Positions 33,863-41,514 of a stretch of 64,000 nt of DNA are shown in pieces. Below the pieces are notes generated by a model, which was given only the letters and a program-made list of their open reading frames with translations, ran no database searches and was not told where the DNA came from. The stretch is from VRUE01 sp963817945 (GTDB lineage Bacteria > Actinomycetota > Thermoleophilia > Solirubrobacterales > 70-9). Both the position numbers and the translations under genes were made by a program. Location: contig CAWFQH010000002.1 in NCBI GenBank assembly GCA_963817945.1, positions 223,197 through 287,196 on the forward strand, written 5' to 3'. Numbering within the stretch: position 1 is the first letter of the stretch; each line of letters starts with the position of its first letter.

Positions 33863-34648
33863 ATGGAAGGAGCGTTCTACGAGAGCGACGGCGACGGGTT
33901 CATAGCTTCGGAGCTCACGCGCGGGCCGTGGGACCCGGGGGCGCAGCATGCGGGGCCGCCTTCGGCGCTGCTGGGACGGGAGATCGAGCGGCTAGGCGAT
34001 GGGGACGGGTTCCAGGTGGGGCGGGTGACGTTGGAGATCCTCAAGTCGGTGCCGATCGGGTCGGTGCGGGTCGAGGCCGAGGTGGTGCGCCCGGGGCGCA
34101 GCGTGCAGATGGTCGAGGCGACGCTTCGCGACGGCGACGGCGAGGCGCTGATGCGGGCGCGCGCTTGGCGCCTGCGCACCGTGCCGATCGAGATTCCCGA
34201 CGAGGTGCCGACGACGCCCGCGCCACCGCCGGGACCCGAGTCCGGCTCGTGGCCGGAGTTCTTCGCCACCGGCCAGGACACCGGCTACCACACGGCGATG
34301 GATTGGCGCTCGGTCGGCGGCGGCTTCCTCGAGCCCGGTCCGGCCACCGTCTGGATGCGGATGGGCTGCGAGCTGGTCGCCGGCGAGGAGCCGACGCCGC
34401 TGCAGCGCACCCTGGTCGCCGCTGACGTCGGCAACGGGATCAGCGCTGTCCTCGACTGGAGCCGCTTCGTCTTCATCAACGTCGACCTCAGCGTCCACTT
34501 GGAGCGGATGCCCGAGGGCGAGTGGGTCTGCGTCGACGCGGTCACGCTGCCGCAGCGCAACGGGATCGGCACGGCCGAGTCTGTGCTCTCGGACGAGCGC
34601 GGCCGCGTCGGCCGCGCCGTCCAGACCCTGCTCATCGCCGAGCGTTGA
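33863..34648 (+). CDS. Thioesterase-family (double hot-dog, TesB-like) protein
   Basis: This 261-residue protein resembles the double hot-dog acyl-CoA thioesterase group common in actinobacteria. GPPSALLGREIERL and VGRVTLEILKSVPIGSVRVEAEVVRPGRSVQMVEATL form the first hot-dog fold, and ADVGNGISAVLDWSRFVFINVDLSVHLER the second. It would hydrolyse an acyl-CoA; the substrate is unknown. It overlaps the end of the convergent MFS gene by 17 bases. Confidence 0.8.
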   Translation: MEGAFYESDGDGFIASELTRGPWDPGAQHAGPPSALLGREIERLGDGDGFQVGRVTLEILKSVPIGSVRVEAEVVRPGRSVQMVEATLRDGDGEALMRARAWRLRTVPIEIPDEVPTTPAPPPGPESGSWPEFFATGQDTGYHTAMDWRSVGGGFLEPGPATVWMRMGCELVAGEEPTPLQRTLVAADVGNGISAVLDWSRFVFINVDLSVHLERMPEGEWVCVDAVTLPQRNGIGTAESVLSDERGRVGRAVQTLLIAER

Positions 34649-35810
34649 CCAGCAACCCCCGGCCGCGGGCGGAGATCGTCAGCGCGATCGTCGTCATCGA
34701 GACCAGGGCGATCGCGGCGGAGAAGAGGAAGGCGCCTTCATAGCTGATCAATGCCGCCATCAGGCCGGCCAGCGGCGCCCCGAGTCCGATCCCGGCGTCG
34801 AAGAAGGCGGTGAAGGTTCCAAGGGCCGCGCCGCGCCGCGTCTCGGGGACGCGGCTGACGACGATCAGCGAGAGCGAGGGGTAGAGGAGGGAGAAGGCCG
34901 CGCCCATCGCCAGCGCCCCGGCGATCGCCACGCCGAAGCTCTGGGCGAGCCCCATCGTCGCCAGCCCCACCGCCTCCACCGCGGCCGCCGCCACCGCGAC
35001 TCGTGCCGGGCCGACGCGATCCGGCAGGTCGCCGCCGATCAAGCGCGTCAGCACCACCATCGTCGCGAAGGCGCCGAAGACGGTGGCGCCGTGGCCAATG
35101 CCGCGCGCGTCGAGGTGGAGGACGACGAAGGAGGCGACGGTCGCGTAGCCGAGCGAGGCCAATGCCAGCGCCGTTCCGGGGCGGAGCGCCTCGCGCGCGA
35201 TCAGGGGGTTGCGCTCGGAGGGGCCGCCCGGGTGGAAGGGGTCCGGCAGCCGCAGCGCGATCAGCGCTCCCAGCAGCGGCGCCGCTCCGGCGAAGAGCCA
35301 GACGGCGGTATAGCCAGAAGCGTTGAGGAGCAGCTCCCCGAGCAGTGGCCCAACGCTGAGCCCGGCCCAGACGGCGAGGCCATAGAGGCCGATCACCCGC
35401 CCGCGGCGCTCGGGCGGGGCGATGTCGACAATCCAAGCCGACCCAGCCGTGAAGACGGCCCCCTCGCCCGCCCCGAGCAGCAGCCGCGCGGCGATCAAAC
35501 CCGGCACACCGAATGGCAGCAGGTAGAGAAAACCGGCGACGGCGACGATCGCCGAGCCGAGCAGGACGGTCGGCCGTCGCCCGCGACGGTCGGCGAGCCG
35601 GCCGGCGAAAGGTCGCAGCAGTAGCCCGGTGACCGCGTAGGAGCCGACCACGATCCCGACCGCGACATTGCCGGCATCGAGAGGGCCGTGCACGTAGCGC
35701 GGCAGCACCGGCAGCACGGCGCCGACGGCCACCAGGCCACAGAAGGTGACCGCGAAGACGCCGGCAAAGGCGGCCCCGGGTCGGTAACCGTTCCCCGCCT
35801 CCGAGCTCAT
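34632..35810 (-). CDS. Major facilitator superfamily transporter
   Basis: This 392-residue protein has 12 predicted helices and MFS loop motifs, with GRLADRRGRRPTVLLGS between helices 2 and 3 and the weaker repeat DLPDRVGPARVAVA between helices 8 and 9. It most resembles drug/sugar efflux carriers. The substrate is unknown. It overlaps the HAD phosphatase gene upstream by four bases and is likely co-transcribed with it. Confidence 0.9.
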   Translation of the reverse strand: MSSEAGNGYRPGAAFAGVFAVTFCGLVAVGAVLPVLPRYVHGPLDAGNVAVGIVVGSYAVTGLLLRPFAGRLADRRGRRPTVLLGSAIVAVAGFLYLLPFGVPGLIAARLLLGAGEGAVFTAGSAWIVDIAPPERRGRVIGLYGLAVWAGLSVGPLLGELLLNASGYTAVWLFAGAAPLLGALIALRLPDPFHPGGPSERNPLIAREALRPGTALALASLGYATVASFVVLHLDARGIGHGATVFGAFATMVVLTRLIGGDLPDRVGPARVAVAAAAVEAVGLATMGLAQSFGVAIAGALAMGAAFSLLYPSLSLIVVSRVPETRRGAALGTFTAFFDAGIGLGAPLAGLMAALISYEGAFLFSAAIALVSMTTIALTISARGRGLLVNARR

Positions 35811-36592
35811 CGCAGTAGATCGGCGAGGCTCTCGATGACGTGGTCGGGCGCTGGCGTCGCGGCATCGGCCTCCTCGCGTGCCGTCGCGCCCGTCAAGACC
35901 AGGATCGTCGCCAGCCCGGCCCGCCGACCGCCTTCGATGTCGGAGGCAATGCGATCCCCGATGATCGCCAACCGAACCGCTTTCGGGATCAGCGCCCTGG
36001 CTTGGTCGAAGAGGTGGGGCTCGGGCTTGCCGCCGGTCTCGGCACGCTTTCCCGAAGCCGTCTCGACCGCCGCCAGGGTTGCGCCCGTCCCTGGCCAGGC
36101 GCCGCCCGGCATCGGCAGGGTCGGGTCTCGGCTGGTCCCAAACAGGGCCGCTCCGGCCTGCAGGGCACGGGTCGCGGTGAACAGCTCGGCGTAGTCGAAC
36201 TCACGGTGGGCGGAGACGATCACAGCATCCGCGGCCTGGGCGGCCTCACCGTCGACGAGCTTCAGCCCAGCCTCGGCGACCGTCTGCTTGAAGGCCGGTG
36301 CTCCGATCACGAATGCGGTTGCGCCAAGCCCGACCCGTTCCGCTGCCAGCCGGGCGGTGACTGCTCCTCCAGTCAGAACGCGCTCGCCGGTGGTCTCGAT
36401 TCCGGCATCGCGGAGACGGGCCGCGTAGTCGGCAGGCTGCTTCACCGAGTTGTTGGTGACGAAAACGACCTCCTTCCCGTTGGCGATCAGCATCGACAGC
36501 GCCTCGACGGCCCCCGGGACCATCTCGCGACCGATCCAGACGACCCCGTCCAGATCGACCAGGAAGCCGTCGAATTCGTCAGCCAGCGGCAT
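35807..36592 (-). CDS. HAD-IIA family sugar/phosphoglycolate-type phosphatase
   Basis: This 261-residue HAD hydrolase has motif I DLDGVVWIG, motif II VTNNS, the lysine in GKPEPHLF and motif III IGDRIASDIEGGRRAG with the class IIA cap between motifs II and III. Members (NagD, PNPase, PGP) dephosphorylate small sugar phosphates or phosphoglycolate; which applies here is not determinable. The start ATG 36592 gives the canonical N-terminus. Confidence 0.9.
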   Translation of the reverse strand: MPLADEFDGFLVDLDGVVWIGREMVPGAVEALSMLIANGKEVVFVTNNSVKQPADYAARLRDAGIETTGERVLTGGAVTARLAAERVGLGATAFVIGAPAFKQTVAEAGLKLVDGEAAQAADAVIVSAHREFDYAELFTATRALQAGAALFGTSRDPTLPMPGGAWPGTGATLAAVETASGKRAETGGKPEPHLFDQARALIPKAVRLAIIGDRIASDIEGGRRAGLATILVLTGATAREEADAATPAPDHVIESLADLLR

Positions 36593-36665
36593 GCCGGCGC
36601 AGGCTATATGTGACGTGGGCCACGGTCCGATTCGCTCGACCAGGGCTCGCGATACGGTCCCGGCT

Positions 36666-37400
36666 GTGAGTAAGGTCAACGGCCAGGTCGTCGAAGCCGA
36701 CGGGGTCACGCGTCGCTATGGCGAGGGCGCGGCAGCGGTCGACGCGCTGACCGGGATCAGCACCGGCTTCGAGCGGGGCCGCTTCACCGCGATCATGGGC
36801 CCCTCCGGCTCGGGCAAGTCGACCCTGATGCACATCCTCGCCGGGCTGGACAAGCCGACCGCGGGCACGGTGGTTCTCGACGGTCGCGACATCACTCATC
36901 TCGACGATGGCGAGCTGACCAAGCTGCGGCGCGACAAGCTCGGCTTCGTTTTCCAGTTCTTCAATCTGCTGCCGGTCCTCACCGCCGAGGAGAACCTGGT
37001 TCTGCCGCTCTCGATCGCCGGCCGCAAGCCGGACCGCCAGTGGCTCGAGCAGCTGATCCGCACCGTCGGGCTCGAGGAGCGCCGCACCCACCGCCCCTCG
37101 GAGCTCTCCGGCGGCCAGCAGCAGCGCGTTGCGGTGGCCCGCGCCCTGGTCTCGAAACCGGCCGTGGTCTTCGCCGACGAGCCGACCGGCAACCTGGACT
37201 CGAAGGCCAGCGCCGACGTGCTGAAGCTGCTGCGGCAGGCGGTCGACGAGTTCGACCAGACGGTGATCATGGTCACCCACGACCCCGCCGCGGCGGCCCA
37301 CGCCGACCGCCTGATCACCCTCAACGACGGCGCCGTTGTCCACGACGCCGCCCCCGGCTCGGCCGACGAGGTGATCGAGTTGATGAAGCGGGTCAACTAG
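36666..37400 (+). CDS. ABC transporter ATP-binding protein (LolD/MacB type)
   Basis: This 244-residue ATPase has Walker A GPSGSGKST at 45-53, the Q-loop FQFFNLLP, the signature LSGGQQQRVAVARAL, and Walker B VVFADEPTGNLD. FQFFNLLPVLTAEENL is characteristic of the LolD/MacB/FtsE subfamily, which pairs with FtsX-type permeases. The permease gene follows after 9 bases. The start is GTG 36666. Confidence 0.95.
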   Translation: MSKVNGQVVEADGVTRRYGEGAAAVDALTGISTGFERGRFTAIMGPSGSGKSTLMHILAGLDKPTAGTVVLDGRDITHLDDGELTKLRRDKLGFVFQFFNLLPVLTAEENLVLPLSIAGRKPDRQWLEQLIRTVGLEERRTHRPSELSGGQQQRVAVARALVSKPAVVFADEPTGNLDSKASADVLKLLRQAVDEFDQTVIMVTHDPAAAAHADRLITLNDGAVVHDAAPGSADEVIELMKRVN

Positions 37401-37409
37401 CCCGGTGGC

Positions 37410-39956
37410 TTGACCGGCCTCGCCTTTAAGAGCCTCTGGGCCCGCAAGGTCCGCGCCCTGATGACGGCCCTGGCGGTCGTGATCGGCGTTGCCTTCGTCG
37501 CCGGCACCTACATTCTCACCGACACCACCTTCGCTGCCTTCGACGAAATTTTCGAAGACTCGCTGGCGAAGACCGACGTCGTCATCACCGCCAAAGACGA
37601 GGTGCGGCAGGAAACCGGCGAGGTGCCGAGCTTCGAGGCGGCACTGCTGCCGCGGGTGAAGCGGGTCGCGGGCGTGCGGGTGGCGGCGGGGCAGATATTC
37701 ACGCCGGGCGCCTTCTTCGACGCCGAGAACGAGCAGATCGGCTCCCAGTTCGCACCCAAGTTCATAGCTTCGGTTCTCCCCACCGCCCTAGAAACGCAGA
37801 CCGACGCCGAGGGGCGGGCGCCTCGCACCGCAACGGAGGTCTCGCTCGACGAGGGGGCCGCCGAAGAGGATGGGATCGAGCTGGGCGACACGCTTAAGCT
37901 GGCCTCGGTCGAACGGGTCAGGGCCTACCGCGTGGTCGGGCTGACCAAGCTCGGCGAGGCCTCCTGGGGCGGCGCCAGCATCGCTGGCCTCGTCCTGCCG
38001 GAGGCGCAGCGGATCACCGACAAGCGCGGCGAATTCGACCAGATCCTGATCGCCGCCGAGGAGGGTGTCTCAGAAGGGACGCTGAAGCGGCGCGTCGAGC
38101 GGATCGCGCCTCCTTCGGTCCTGGTCGAGACGGCCAAGGAGAACTCCGAGCGCAACTCCAACCAGATCCGCAGCGATCTCGGCTTCCTGCGGATCGCCCT
38201 CCTGGTCTTCGCCTTCGTCGCCCTCTTCGTCGGCGCCTTCCTGATCTTCAACACCTTCTCGATCACGGTCGCCCAGCGGATAACCGAGTTCGGCATGCTG
38301 CGAACCCTTGGCGCTGCCCGCGGCCAGATCCTCGCCTCGGTCGTGGTCGAGGCGCTGGCGATCGGCCTGTTGGGGGCGCTGATCGGCCTTGCCGGCGGCT
38401 ACGCGATCGCCACCGGCCTCAACGCCCTCTTCGTCGCGATCGGGATCGACCTGCCCACCACCGCCCTGGTCACCAAGGACCGCACGATCGTCGTCTCGCT
38501 GGCAATCGGCATCGGCATCACCCTTGTCTCCTCGCTGGTGCCGGCGCTGCGCGCGACGCGGGTCCCGCCGATCGCCGCCCTGCAGGCGCTGGAGCTGCCG
38601 CACAGCCGCCGCCGCGGACTCGTCTACGCGGCGCTCGCCGTCCTGCTCGGCGTCGCCGGTCTGGCGATGGTCCTCGTGGGCCTCTTCGGCGGCGCCGGCG
38701 GCGGCAGCGCCGCCGGGCTGATGGGCGCCGGCGCCGTCGCCGTCCTGCTCGGCGTCTCCCTCTTCAGCCCTCGCCTGGTGCGGCCGCTCGCCTCGCTCGC
38801 CGGGCGGCCGCTGGAGATGCTGCGCCGCCTCACCGGCCGCCTCGCCCGCGAGAACACCCAGCGCAACCCATCGCGCACGGCCGTGACGGCGGCGGCGCTG
38901 ATGATCGGCCTCGCGGTGGTCGCCTTCGTCACCGTCTTCGCCGCCGGGATCAAAAGCTCGATCGCGACGGCGGTCGACGAGAGCTTCCAGGGCGAGCTGG
39001 TGCTGCAGAACTCCGACGGGTTCTCGCCGATCTCCCCCCGCGCCGCCGGCGTCGCCCGCCAGGTGGCCGGCGTCGAGCTGGTCTCGACGCTGCGCGCCAC
39101 GCAGGCGAAGCTGCTCGACGGCGGCAACGAGAGGGTCTCGGCGCTCGCCCGCGACGCGGGGGCCGTGATCGACATCGACTGGACTGAGGGCGGTCCGGAG
39201 ACGCTGCGCACGCTCGACGACGACGAGGTGATCGTCGACAAGTCCCTCGCCTCCGACAACGGTCTCGAGGTCGGCGAGGAGGTCGGGTTCCTGACCCAGA
39301 TCGGGGCGAAGCCGCGGCTGCGGATCGTCGGCGAGTACGAAGACAAGGCCGAACTGCTCGGCGGTGCCATCGTCACCCCGCGGCTGATGGCGAGCGCCTT
39401 CGACCAGCGCGACGACGTGCTCGACTTCGTCAAGCTCGCGCCCGGCGCGGACGCGGACGAGGTCCAGGCAAAGCTGATCGCGACGATGGACCGCGACTTC
39501 CCCGTGATCGAGGTGCGCAACCAGCAGGAGCTGAAGGAAAACCAGGAAGAACAGATCAACCAGCTGCTCGGTTTGATCTACGCATTGCTGGCGCTAGCGG
39601 TGATCGTTTCCCTGTTCGGAATCGCCAACACGCTCGCCCTCTCGATCCACGAGCGCACGCGCGAGCTGGGGATGCTGCGGGCGATCGGCATGTCGCGCCG
39701 TCAGGTGCGGACGATGATCCGCTACGAGGCGGTGATCACGGCACTGATCGGGGCCCTGCTGGGGATGGTGATCGGGGTGATCTTCGCGGCACTGATCGCC
39801 CAGCCGCTCGAGGACGAAGGCTTCGCCCTCTCGTATCCGATCGGGACCCTGGTCCTGCTGCTGGTCTTCGCGGGGCTGGCCGGCGTGCTGGCGGCGATCG
39901 CGCCCGCTCGCCGCGCCTCGCGCCTCGACGTCCTGCAGGCGTTGCAATACGAGTAA
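37410..39956 (+). CDS. FtsX-like ABC permease with two FtsX domains
   Basis: This 848-residue membrane protein has the layout of long actinobacterial MacB/FtsX permeases: one N-terminal helix, an extracytoplasmic MacB-like domain (about 45-255), three helices (about 265-380), two more helices, a second extracytoplasmic domain (about 510-690) and three C-terminal helices with the ERTRELGMLRAIGMSRRQV loop that contacts the ATPase. It probably extracts lipids or exports peptides or lipoproteins. The start is TTG 37410. Confidence 0.92.
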   Translation: MTGLAFKSLWARKVRALMTALAVVIGVAFVAGTYILTDTTFAAFDEIFEDSLAKTDVVITAKDEVRQETGEVPSFEAALLPRVKRVAGVRVAAGQIFTPGAFFDAENEQIGSQFAPKFIASVLPTALETQTDAEGRAPRTATEVSLDEGAAEEDGIELGDTLKLASVERVRAYRVVGLTKLGEASWGGASIAGLVLPEAQRITDKRGEFDQILIAAEEGVSEGTLKRRVERIAPPSVLVETAKENSERNSNQIRSDLGFLRIALLVFAFVALFVGAFLIFNTFSITVAQRITEFGMLRTLGAARGQILASVVVEALAIGLLGALIGLAGGYAIATGLNALFVAIGIDLPTTALVTKDRTIVVSLAIGIGITLVSSLVPALRATRVPPIAALQALELPHSRRRGLVYAALAVLLGVAGLAMVLVGLFGGAGGGSAAGLMGAGAVAVLLGVSLFSPRLVRPLASLAGRPLEMLRRLTGRLARENTQRNPSRTAVTAAALMIGLAVVAFVTVFAAGIKSSIATAVDESFQGELVLQNSDGFSPISPRAAGVARQVAGVELVSTLRATQAKLLDGGNERVSALARDAGAVIDIDWTEGGPETLRTLDDDEVIVDKSLASDNGLEVGEEVGFLTQIGAKPRLRIVGEYEDKAELLGGAIVTPRLMASAFDQRDDVLDFVKLAPGADADEVQAKLIATMDRDFPVIEVRNQQELKENQEEQINQLLGLIYALLALAVIVSLFGIANTLALSIHERTRELGMLRAIGMSRRQVRTMIRYEAVITALIGALLGMVIGVIFAALIAQPLEDEGFALSYPIGTLVLLLVFAGLAGVLAAIAPARRASRLDVLQALQYE

Positions 39957-40007
39957 GGCGGCCGGGCGCAGAGCCGCTACGAGTGAGTCTCTCCCACTGC
40001 CGGAGCA

Positions 40008-41405
40008 ATGTCACACGACAGCCCACTGCCACGGCGGTACCGTCTGAGCGAGGCGCGCATGGAGGCAACCACCGCTACCGTCGCAGGACCGCCGCTCCGC
40101 AAGTCAGCCGAGCGACGCCTTCCGCCTGGCCTGCCGCTGCCAACGGCGATCCAGACCGCGATCTGGTCGCGGCAGGCACGCAGGATGCTGTTCGCCTGTC
40201 ACGAGCGCTACGGCGACATCTTCACGGTGAAGATCGCCCACGAAGGCACGTGGGTGATGCTGGCCGACCCGGAGGCCGTCAAGCAGGTCTTCACCGGCGA
40301 CCCGCGCGTCTTCCACGCCGGCGAGGGAAACGAGATCCTGCGTCCCGTCCTTGGCGACAACTCGGTCCTGGTCCTCGACGAGAAGCCCCACATCGGTCAG
40401 CGCCGGCTGCTGCTGCCGCCGTTCCACGGCGAGCGCATGCAGGGCTACGCGGAGACGATGAGGGAGATCGCCGCCGGCGAGATCGAAAGCTGGCCCAGCG
40501 GCACTCCCTACAAGCTGCGGCCGCGGATGCAGGCGATCACGCTGGAGATCATCCTGCGCACCGTCTTCGGCTTACGCGAGGGGGAGAGGATGAGCGAGCT
40601 GCGGGACGCCCTGCGCGAGTTCCTCGACCTCACCACCAACCCGCGGATCCTGCTGCCAGTTCTCCTCGTCGGGCCGAAGCGCGCCACCCGCCTGCCGTTC
40701 TTCCGCGGGCGGATCGAACGGGTAGACCGGCTCCTCTACGCCGAGATCGCCGAGCGCCGCCGCGCCGGCGACCTCGAAGAGCGCGACGACATCCTCTCGC
40801 TGCTGATCGCCGCTCGCCACGAGGACGGCAGCCCGATGAGCGACGTCGAGATGCGCGACGAGCTGCTGACCTTGCTGGTTGCCGGGCACGAGACGACGGC
40901 GACCTCGCTCGCCTGGGCCGTCGAGCGGCTGACGCGCCACCCGCAGAAGCTGGAGCGGCTGCGTGAGGAGGCGGAGGCAGGCGAGTCGGAGGCTTACCTG
41001 ACGGCGACGATCCAGGAGACGCTGCGGCTGCGCCCGGTGATCTCCATCGTCGCCCGGCGCCTCACCGAGCCGGTCGAGATCGCCGGCTACGAGCTGCCGG
41101 CCGGGGTCTCGGTGACCCCCTGCATCTACCTCGTCCACCGCAATCCGGAGGTCTACCCGGAGCCGGACCGCTTCCTGCCCGAGCGTTTCCTGGACAACCC
41201 GCCCGGCACCTACACCTGGATCCCCTTCGGCGGCGGCGTCCGCCGCTGCCTCGGCGCATCCTTCGCCCAGTTCGAGATGGCCGTCGTCCTAAAAGAGCTC
41301 GTAAAGCGGCATCAAATCCGCCCGGCGGACCCGCGTCCCGAGCGCATCTTCAGGCGAGCTATCACCGAGACGCCCCGTCACGACGCAACCGTCGTCCTGA
41401 GCTAA
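40008..41405 (+). CDS. Cytochrome P450
   Basis: This 465-residue haem monooxygenase has the I-helix oxygen-binding motif AGHETT, the K-helix ETLRLRP (ExxR) and the haem loop FGGGVRRCLG with Cys414 as the axial ligand. It resembles the soluble CYP family with long-chain or aromatic substrates in actinobacteria. Redox partners are not next to it, though a flavin reductase and ferredoxin-like proteins lie elsewhere in the window. The start could also be ATG 40059, which removes 17 residues. Confidence 0.93.
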   Translation: MSHDSPLPRRYRLSEARMEATTATVAGPPLRKSAERRLPPGLPLPTAIQTAIWSRQARRMLFACHERYGDIFTVKIAHEGTWVMLADPEAVKQVFTGDPRVFHAGEGNEILRPVLGDNSVLVLDEKPHIGQRRLLLPPFHGERMQGYAETMREIAAGEIESWPSGTPYKLRPRMQAITLEIILRTVFGLREGERMSELRDALREFLDLTTNPRILLPVLLVGPKRATRLPFFRGRIERVDRLLYAEIAERRRAGDLEERDDILSLLIAARHEDGSPMSDVEMRDELLTLLVAGHETTATSLAWAVERLTRHPQKLERLREEAEAGESEAYLTATIQETLRLRPVISIVARRLTEPVEIAGYELPAGVSVTPCIYLVHRNPEVYPEPDRFLPERFLDNPPGTYTWIPFGGGVRRCLGASFAQFEMAVVLKELVKRHQIRPADPRPERIFRRAITETPRHDATVVLS

Positions 41406-41410
41406 ACGCC

Positions 41411-41514
41411 TTAAGGCCGTAGGACCAAGCTGGGGAGTGAACGCGGCGAAGCGACAGTGCTCCGCACGGCGCGCAGCCGCGGGTGCTTCCCAGCGCCGCG
41501 TCCTGCGGCCTTAA
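41411..41514. terminator. Long imperfect inverted repeat between convergent P450 and nrdJ genes
   Basis: TTAAGGCCGTAGGAC at 41411-41425 pairs with 41500-41514 with one mismatch, and the next block (GCTGGGGAG around 41429) pairs with CTTCCCAGC around 41486 with another mismatch. The repeat fills the 105-base gap and includes the nrdJ stop codon. It is a candidate bidirectional terminator, although without a T-run. Confidence 0.5.
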
